Origin: Candidatus Eiseniibacteriota bacterium
GTDB lineage: Bacteria > Eisenbacteria > RBG-16-71-46 > SZUA-252
Length of the DNA stretch: 34,780 nt
Assembly (NCBI GenBank): GCA_003235575.1
Contig: QJVW01000128.1
Location: 1 to 34,780, forward strand
Direction: 5' to 3'
Positions 29,080-34,780 of the stretch are shown here, one piece after another. The notes under the pieces were generated by a model. It saw only the letters and a list, made by a program, of their open reading frames with translations, had not been told where the DNA came from and ran no database searches. Both the position numbers and the translations under genes were made by a program. Positions within the stretch are counted from its first letter, which is position 1. Every line of letters begins with the position of its first letter.

Positions 29080-29940
29080 CTAGCTGGCGGAATAGTCGTA
29101 GAAGCCGCGGCCCGACTTGCGGCCAAGATGGCCGGCCAGGAACATGAGCTTCAAGAGGGGCGGCGGCGCGAAGCGCGCCTCCCGGAATTCATCGAACATG
29201 ATGTTCGCGATGGAGTATGTGGTGTCCAGGCCGACGAAGTCGAGGAGCGTCAGCGGTCCCATGGGATGGCCGCAACCCAGCTTCATGCCGGCGTCGATGT
29301 CCTCCTTGGTCGCGAGCCCCGCCTCGTAGACGCGGATCGCGTCGAGGATGTACGGGATCAGCAGGCGGTTCACCACGAACCCGGGCGCATCCTTCGTGAC
29401 GACCGCGGTCTTGCCGAGCGCGTCGACGTATCCCTTCGCCCGTTCGAACGTCGCGTCGTTCGTGGGAAGCGCGCGAACGATCTCCACGAGCTTCATCAAC
29501 GGAACCGGGTTGAAGAAGTGGAGCCCCACGACGCGCTCCGGCTTGGCGGCGTACGCGGCGATCTCGGTCACGGAAAGCGACGACGTATTCGTCGCGAGAA
29601 CGGCGTCGGGCGCGCACACGCGGTCCAGCGTGGAGAACACCTCCCGTTTCACCGCGATGTCCTCGGTCACGGCCTCGACCACGAGATCGCGATCGGCGAG
29701 ATCCTCGAGCCGGAGCGTGCCGGAGATGTTCGCGAGCGTCGCGTCGCGAACGTCCGCTGGAATCTTTCCCTTCTCGACGCCGCCGTCGAGGAACTTCTTG
29801 ATGCGCCCGAGCCCCTTGTCCAACAGGCCCTGGTTCGCCTCGTGCACGATTGTCTTCAGGCCGGCCTGCGCGCTCACCTGCGCGATCCCCGAGCCCATGA
29901 GGCCGCAGCCGACGACGCCGACCGTCTTCACCCCTGCCAT
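29080..29940 (-). CDS. 3-hydroxybutyryl/3-hydroxyacyl-CoA dehydrogenase
   Basis: VGVVGCGLMGSGIAQVSAQAG, ATNTSSLSVTEIAAYAAKPERVVGLHFFNPVPLMKLVEIV, CGHPMGPLTLLDFVGLDT; GGAAGGA SD. Confidence 0.95.
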   Translation of the reverse strand: MAGVKTVGVVGCGLMGSGIAQVSAQAGLKTIVHEANQGLLDKGLGRIKKFLDGGVEKGKIPADVRDATLANISGTLRLEDLADRDLVVEAVTEDIAVKREVFSTLDRVCAPDAVLATNTSSLSVTEIAAYAAKPERVVGLHFFNPVPLMKLVEIVRALPTNDATFERAKGYVDALGKTAVVTKDAPGFVVNRLLIPYILDAIRVYEAGLATKEDIDAGMKLGCGHPMGPLTLLDFVGLDTTYSIANIMFDEFREARFAPPPLLKLMFLAGHLGRKSGRGFYDYSAS

Positions 29941-30096
29941 GGCTGTCCTTCCTTCCGGTTGCGGCCGGCGCGGCCCGTCACGATCAGCCGCCGGCGCCGT
30001 CCCGCGTCGATTCCAGCGCCGGATCAAGCCCCCCGCTGACGCAGCGCGTGGCGAGCCCCAGGCGCGCGGCGGCGGCGACGCGCTCCGAGGCGATGG

Positions 30097-30879
30097 TCAC
30101 TTGCCGGTGAACGCCGCCTTCCGCTTCTCCAGGAACGCCTTCATCCCCTCGCGCATGTCCTCGGTGGCCGCGAGGAGCCCGAACGCCACCGATTCCTGCG
30201 CCTGGCCGTGGTCCAGATCGGTTTCCAGCCCGCGGATGGCGGTGTTCAGGGCGAACCGGACGGCGATCGGCCCCTTCGCGAGGATCTCGTTCGCCACCTT
30301 CTCGGCGTGCGCCAGGAGATCCGCCTGCGGCACGACCGCGTTCACGATGCCCAGTCGGTACGCTTCCGCGGCGTCGACCATCCGGCCGCTGCAGATCAGC
30401 TCCAGCGCGCGGCCGAGGCCGATCAGCCGGGGCAGGCGCTGCGTGCCGCCGTAGCCGGGAATGATGCCCAGGCCCACCTCGGGCAAGCCGAGCTTGGCGT
30501 TGTCCGAGGCGAAGCGCATGTGGCAGGCGAGCGCCAATTCGCAGCCGCCGCCCAGCGCGAAGCCGTTCACCGCGGCGATCACGGGCTTGCCGAGGTTTTC
30601 GATCCGGGCGAACGCGGTTTGGCCCAGTCGCGACGAGGCCTCGCCGCCCAGCGCCGACATCTTCGCCAACTCGTTGATGTCCGCGCCCGCGACGAACGCT
30701 TTCTCTCCGGCGCCGGTGAGAATGACCGCGCCCACGTCGGGGGCGTGCTCGAACGACGCGAACGCCGCGTCGATCTCTCGGATCGTGGCCTCGTTGAGGG
30801 CGTTCAAGACCTTGGGTCGGTTCACGGTGACGCGCGCGATCCCGCCGCTCGTTTCAACGATTAGATTTTCGTAGGTCAT
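30097..30879 (-). CDS. Enoyl-CoA hydratase/crotonase family
   Basis: VTVNRPKVLNALN, AFVAGADINEL, AAVNGFALGGGCELALACHMRFAS, EVGLGIIPGYGGTQRLPRLIG. Confidence 0.95.
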   Translation of the reverse strand: MTYENLIVETSGGIARVTVNRPKVLNALNEATIREIDAAFASFEHAPDVGAVILTGAGEKAFVAGADINELAKMSALGGEASSRLGQTAFARIENLGKPVIAAVNGFALGGGCELALACHMRFASDNAKLGLPEVGLGIIPGYGGTQRLPRLIGLGRALELICSGRMVDAAEAYRLGIVNAVVPQADLLAHAEKVANEILAKGPIAVRFALNTAIRGLETDLDHGQAQESVAFGLLAATEDMREGMKAFLEKRKAAFTGK

Positions 30880-30909
30880 TGCACCACTGAGAGTTAGAGG
30901 GGAAGCGAG

Positions 30910-30937
30910 GGGCGCCCGGAGTGGACTCCGGACGCCC
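30910..30937 (-). terminator. Possible terminator hairpin downstream of the TonB-dependent receptor
   Basis: GGGCG(C)CCGGAG-TGGA-CTCCGG(A)CGCCC, 11 bp plus one mismatch; poor U-tract. Confidence 0.45.
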
Positions 30938-30998
30938 GGTAGCCGTCGGCTAGGAAATCATCCTGCACGGTCTAGGTCAAGGGTCTGAAGGGCGTACG

Positions 30999-32951
30999 TC
31001 ACCGGCGGAACTCGATGCCGACGGTAGCGCTCCGACCGCGAGCGCGAAGCCCCTTCACCTCGGTGATCTCGCGGTCCAGCGCGTTGTCCACGCGGGCGCG
31101 CACGCCCACCGGCCACCGCTCCGGCGTCAGCGACGCGGCGAGGTCGAGCACCGCGTAGCCGGGCGTATCGCCCGACAGGTACATTCCGCCCGCGTCGAAG
31201 AAGTCGAACGGATCGCGGGAGGAATCGTTCCAGCGCCACGCCGCGAAGAGCCACAGATCCCGCGCCGCGGCCCACTCCACGTCGGCGCCCGTCCGCCAGC
31301 GCGGACGCTTGTTGAGGCGCGAGCCCGACGGGTCGGCCGTGTTCTTCGCGACCGGCAGGTGCGCGAGCCGCGCGCCGATCGCGAGTCGCTCGCTGGGCCG
31401 GATGCGAACCGAAGCTTCCTTCCCCTCGATGCGCGCGCTCCCCACGTTGTCCGCGGTGTAGAGCGAGTTCGACTGAATCAGGTTTTGAAAACGGGTCTCG
31501 TGCCACGTCAGGCGCGCTTCCAGGCGCCCGTCGAGCCAGCGTCCGTCGGCGCCCCACTCCCACGTCCGCGAGCGCTCGGGCTGCAAGGTCGGAGAGCCGT
31601 AGAACGGATAGTAGAGATCGGTGAGCGTGGGCGCGGTGAACGCGCGGCCGAATCCCCCGCGCAGGCGCACGCCGCCGAGCGGCAGCGACCAGGCGGCGGC
31701 CACGCGCGGCACGCCGTAGGCGCCGAAAATGGAGTGATCCTCCACGCGTAGGCCGGCGTCCACGACCACGCGCGATACCGGATCGAGGTGCGCCTGGGCG
31801 TAGAGCGCGCGGGACTGGACGGTCTCCTCGACGGAGGAGGCGTCGGGGGTCCCGCCGTACTGCGCCTCGTCGTCGCGATTCACGTGTTCGCTCCGGAATT
31901 CGCCGCCCGCGATGAGGCGAACGAGGCGGGGCGCCGCGATCCGCGCACGGAGCGAGCCGATCCATCGCGTGTTGTCGAGACGCGTGTCCTGAAAGTCACC
32001 GCCCGCGCTGTTGGGCTGGTTGTCGTTGACGATGCGGCCACCCAGGGCCGAGGCCTCCGCCTCCAGCGTCAGGCGATCCCCCATCGCGCGCGTCAGGAGC
32101 GCGCTCCCCGCGGTCAGCCGGTCGCGTTCCTCGTAGTTGGGCTCGGCCGCCTGGTGGTACCGGAAGTCGCTGATGTCGTAGACGTAGTCGTAGGGAAGTT
32201 CCTTCACGCCGTGCGTCAGGAGCCCGGCGACGCGAAGCCGCGTGCGGTCGTCCAGCGACGCCTCGGCGTGGGTCGTGGCGTTCCACCCGCGGTAGGCGTC
32301 GCGCACGCCCATCCCGTCCGTCGAAAGACGCGAGACGGAGAGCGCGAGGATCCGCCCGTCGTCGCGCGACGCGAACGAGGCGCCCTGGCGCAGGGTCGTC
32401 TCGCCCCCCACTTCGGCGAAGCCGCGAACGCCGCTCGCGCCCGCCACGCCGCCGCCGAGAACCTGGATGACGCCGCCCACGGCGCCGGAACCGTAGAGCG
32501 CCGAGGCCGGTCCGCCCATCACTTCGATCTGGCTGGCGCCGACGACGCCCAAATCGGAGAAGTCGAACGAGCCGACCCAGGGTCCGTTCAACGGGATGCC
32601 GTCGAACAGGACGAGCGTGTGTCGCGGATCGGCCCCGCGAAGGCGAACGTCCGTGAGCTTGCCCAGCCGTCCGGCGCGCTGGACATCCACGCCCGGCACC
32701 GAGCGAAGCGCCTCGGCGGCCAGGAACGGGCGCGTCCGCTCGAGCCGCGCGCCGTCGAGCACGGTGACGTCGCTGGGCACGTGTCCGAGCGGAAACGGCA
32801 TGCGCTCGGCGGTGACGACCACGGGATCGAGGCGGTAGCGCGGCGTGAGCGAAGAGTCCGCGGGCGTGGCGTGGGCCGGGAGCGCGAGCACGAGGAGCGC
32901 GAGGGCTAGGGACGAGCGGAACAGCGGTGGAGCAGGACGGTTGGAGACCAT
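30999..32951 (-). CDS. btuB: TonB-dependent outer-membrane receptor, BtuB-like (probable cobalamin uptake)
   Basis: Signal peptide; DPVVVTAERMP; plug domain TDVRLRGADPRHTLVLFDGIPLNGP, IEVMGGPASALYGSGAVGGVIQV; C-terminal barrel; preceded by a cobalamin riboswitch. Confidence 0.88.
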   Translation of the reverse strand: MVSNRPAPPLFRSSLALALLVLALPAHATPADSSLTPRYRLDPVVVTAERMPFPLGHVPSDVTVLDGARLERTRPFLAAEALRSVPGVDVQRAGRLGKLTDVRLRGADPRHTLVLFDGIPLNGPWVGSFDFSDLGVVGASQIEVMGGPASALYGSGAVGGVIQVLGGGVAGASGVRGFAEVGGETTLRQGASFASRDDGRILALSVSRLSTDGMGVRDAYRGWNATTHAEASLDDRTRLRVAGLLTHGVKELPYDYVYDISDFRYHQAAEPNYEERDRLTAGSALLTRAMGDRLTLEAEASALGGRIVNDNQPNSAGGDFQDTRLDNTRWIGSLRARIAAPRLVRLIAGGEFRSEHVNRDDEAQYGGTPDASSVEETVQSRALYAQAHLDPVSRVVVDAGLRVEDHSIFGAYGVPRVAAAWSLPLGGVRLRGGFGRAFTAPTLTDLYYPFYGSPTLQPERSRTWEWGADGRWLDGRLEARLTWHETRFQNLIQSNSLYTADNVGSARIEGKEASVRIRPSERLAIGARLAHLPVAKNTADPSGSRLNKRPRWRTGADVEWAAARDLWLFAAWRWNDSSRDPFDFFDAGGMYLSGDTPGYAVLDLAASLTPERWPVGVRARVDNALDREITEVKGLRARGRSATVGIEFRR

Positions 32952-32982
32952 GATCCTTCCTCCCGAAGGACGGGGTCGATGG

Positions 32983-33145
32983 GCGAAGGGGCCGGTCTCC
33001 TGACTCGCGGATCGTCCTCGGGTGGCGCCTTCCCGGGTCTCCCCAGTGGCGTCGTGCCGCCGTCGTCACCGCTCACAGTGGCGGGGCCGTGTCGGACTCG
33101 CACCGACTTCCCGACCTCGCGGAAGCGCGAGGTCATCCCCTTCGC
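32983..33145 (-). ncRNA. Cobalamin (B12) riboswitch
   Basis: Minus-strand motifs GGGAAGTCGGTGCGAGTCCGACACGGCCCCGCCACTGTGA ... GCCACTGG ... GGGAAGGC ... GTCAGGAGACCGGCC; 9-bp closing P1 stem GCGAAGGGG/CCCCTTCGC. Confidence 0.95.
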
Positions 33146-33208
33146 GCCGCGGATCCGATGGGATGCCCGCGGCCCGCGCAGCATACGGGATCGGCCGGCC
33201 AATGAAAA

Positions 33209-33237
33209 GCGGGGGATCGAGTCGTACGATCCCCCGC
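33209..33237 (-). terminator. Rho-independent terminator downstream of lemA
   Basis: Perfect 11-bp stem GCGGGGGATCG-AGTCGTA-CGATCCCCCGC followed on the minus strand by TTTTCATT, ~24 nt after the LemA stop. Confidence 0.88.
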
Positions 33238-33260
33238 GCGCGTCGTGATGGAACCCGAAG

Positions 33261-33845
33261 CTAGAACGCGACCTTCGGAGCCTCCTTCGCCTCGCTCGGC
33301 GCCTCGAAGAGCACGGCCGGTTCGAAATTGAACATCCCGGCCACCAGATTCGCCGGGAACTGCCGAATCCGGATGTTGAAGCGCTGGACGGTCTCGTTGT
33401 ACCGCATGCGCTCCGTCGCGATCCGGTTCTCGGTCCCGGACAGCTCGTCCTGGAGCCTCATGAAGTTCTCGCTGGACCGCAAATTGGGATAGTTCTCGAC
33501 GACCACCAGCAGCCGCGAGAGCGCGCTCGAGAGCTGATTGTTGGCCGCGATCTTCTCCGGCACGTTCGCGGCGCCGCCGATGCGCGCCCGGGCGTCGGCG
33601 ATCGCGGTGAAGATCGTCGTCTCCTGCTTCGCGTATCCCTTCACTGTTTCGACGTAGTTCGGAATCAGGTCGTAGCGCCGCTGCAGCTGGTTCTCGACCT
33701 GCGCCCACGCGGCCCGCGTGCTCTCCTGCTGCGCCACGAGGTCGTTGTACACGCCGCGGATCCATCCACCGACCAGCAGCGCGCCGATGATGAGGGCCGC
33801 CAGCACGATCAGTACCGCGGTCCAGGGGCTCTTCCCCGATGCCAT
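33261..33845 (-). CDS. lemA: LemA family protein
   Basis: N-terminal TM; YNDLVAQQESTRAAWAQVENQLQRRYDLIPNYVETVKGYAKQE; VENYPNLRSSENFMRLQDELSGTENRIATERMRYNETVQRFN. Confidence 0.96.
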   Translation of the reverse strand: MASGKSPWTAVLIVLAALIIGALLVGGWIRGVYNDLVAQQESTRAAWAQVENQLQRRYDLIPNYVETVKGYAKQETTIFTAIADARARIGGAANVPEKIAANNQLSSALSRLLVVVENYPNLRSSENFMRLQDELSGTENRIATERMRYNETVQRFNIRIRQFPANLVAGMFNFEPAVLFEAPSEAKEAPKVAF

Positions 33846-34603
33846 CACTTCTCTCCTCCTGTCGTGGAAACCGTTTCCGGCGGGACGTCCAGGCGCTCCG
33901 CCGCGTCGAGCAATCGTTGCAAGCACTCGCGTGCTTCGGTGAACAGCGTGGTCGTGTCGACGCGCGGCCGTTCGGCGGGCGGCAGGAGCACGTCGTGCAG
34001 CGCGCGCTCCGGCGCGTCGAAGCGGGCCGCCGCGCGCGCGGCCAGTTCGGATCGCACGGCCGGGATCGGCTCGCCGACGAGGTGGAGCAGGCCCGACACG
34101 GACGCCGCGATGGCGGTGCCGGCGCGCGCGGCCCATCGCCTCGCGTCGGCGGCCGTCTCGGGCGCGTCGAGATAGCTCCACGCGAGCGCGAGCGACTGGG
34201 TGCGGAGCGTCCGTTCGACCTGGAGACGCAGCGCGGGCCGCTCGATGACGATCGACGCGAACGGATCGTCGCCCTCCAGCGTTTGGTGAAACGTGCGGAT
34301 CAGGAGGTACTCCAGCGGGAACGTGTCCCGCGACGACGCCAGAATGGAGCGCGTCAGGAGCAGCGGCCGCACCAGGCGACTCCGGGTCCACACGCCCCGG
34401 GCGGACCGGAGCGCGCCCAGCGTGGGCGGATCCAGGGCGCCAAGGACGAGCGCGAGATTGAGGTCGGAGGCGTCGGCGTCGAAGGTCCCCATCACCGCGC
34501 TCCCGTACAGCGTCGCGCTTTCCAACTGCTCCCCGATGGCGGCGCGCGCGGCGGCGATCGCCTCGCGCGCGGCTACCTGGGGATCGAATCGCTTCCGGGC
34601 CAT
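33845..34603 (-). CDS. Nucleotidyltransferase-like protein with degenerate active site
   Basis: ATLYGSAVMGTFDADASDLNLALVLG resembles GSxxxG...SDxD of Pol-beta-type nucleotidyltransferases; stop overlaps the LemA start (TGATG). Confidence 0.6.
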   Translation of the reverse strand: MARKRFDPQVAAREAIAAARAAIGEQLESATLYGSAVMGTFDADASDLNLALVLGALDPPTLGALRSARGVWTRSRLVRPLLLTRSILASSRDTFPLEYLLIRTFHQTLEGDDPFASIVIERPALRLQVERTLRTQSLALAWSYLDAPETAADARRWAARAGTAIAASVSGLLHLVGEPIPAVRSELAARAAARFDAPERALHDVLLPPAERPRVDTTTLFTEARECLQRLLDAAERLDVPPETVSTTGGEK

Positions 34604-34780
34604 TTAGAATCCTCCGCTCGCGCCGCCGCCACCGCTGCGGCCGCCGCCGAATCCGCCGAATCCACCGCCGCCGCCGCCGCCACCGAAGCCACCGCCAAAC
34701 CCGCCCCCGAACCCGCCCCAGGGATCATGCCACCCCCCGCGCCCCCTCCAGGGACCGGATGATCCCCCCCCCCATCGGCG
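34604..34780 (-). CDS. C-terminal end of a TPM-domain (YgcG/DUF477-like) protein, truncated by the window edge
   Basis: In-frame minus translation ...GGWHDPWGGFGGGFGGGFGGGGGGGGFGGFGGGRSGGGGASGGF*, the Gly-rich tail typical of this family, next to lemA. Confidence 0.7.
   Translation of the reverse strand, partial: RRWGGGSSGPWRGRGGWHDPWGGFGGGFGGGFGGGGGGGGFGGFGGGRSGGGGASGGF

Noticed and set aside
28243-30039. 598-aa plus-strand ORF
   Set aside because: Antisense to thiolase and 3-hydroxyacyl-CoA dehydrogenase genes; low-complexity, RHG-rich composition.
34622-34700. (GCC)n-type triplet repeat near the window end as a microsatellite or regulatory repeat
   Set aside because: Explained as Gly codons of the Gly-rich TPM-protein tail read on the minus strand.

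Overview
High-GC, gene-dense bacterial chromosomal window. Coding is mostly on the minus strand, with four plus-strand genes. No rRNA, tRNA, CRISPR array, transposase or phage genes were recognised. Main content: (i) a PknB/PD40 kinase, a PrsW-like membrane protease and a large HExxH protease/beta-propeller/barrel protein; (ii) an ECF sigma factor, a non-zinc anti-sigma factor and an unusual repeat protein in one apparent operon, next to an RsbW-type kinase and STAS antagonist pair; (iii) alpha-hydroxy-acid oxidase, small envelope proteins, a CoA-binding protein and Ada; (iv) cysteine desulfurase, MnmA and a DUF255/YyaL-like protein joined by start/stop overlaps; (v) two TPR proteins and a secreted cyclophilin; (vi) YifB/ComM, HAD and PanE; (vii) LeuB-like, LeuA-like, thiolase, 3-hydroxyacyl-CoA dehydrogenase and crotonase genes; (viii) a cobalamin riboswitch with a BtuB-like receptor; (ix) LemA, a degenerate nucleotidyltransferase-like protein and a TPM-domain protein cut by the window edge. 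The strongest candidate for something undescribed is the repeat protein at 6894..7826. Eight near-perfect 12-aa VDIDAQKRxNxA repeats (a 72-bp A/B higher-order DNA repeat) are flanked on both sides by a different 9-10-aa FxxLVxxxE-type repeat, directly behind an ECF sigma/anti-sigma pair. All family calls come from reading the translated motifs; no database search was run.
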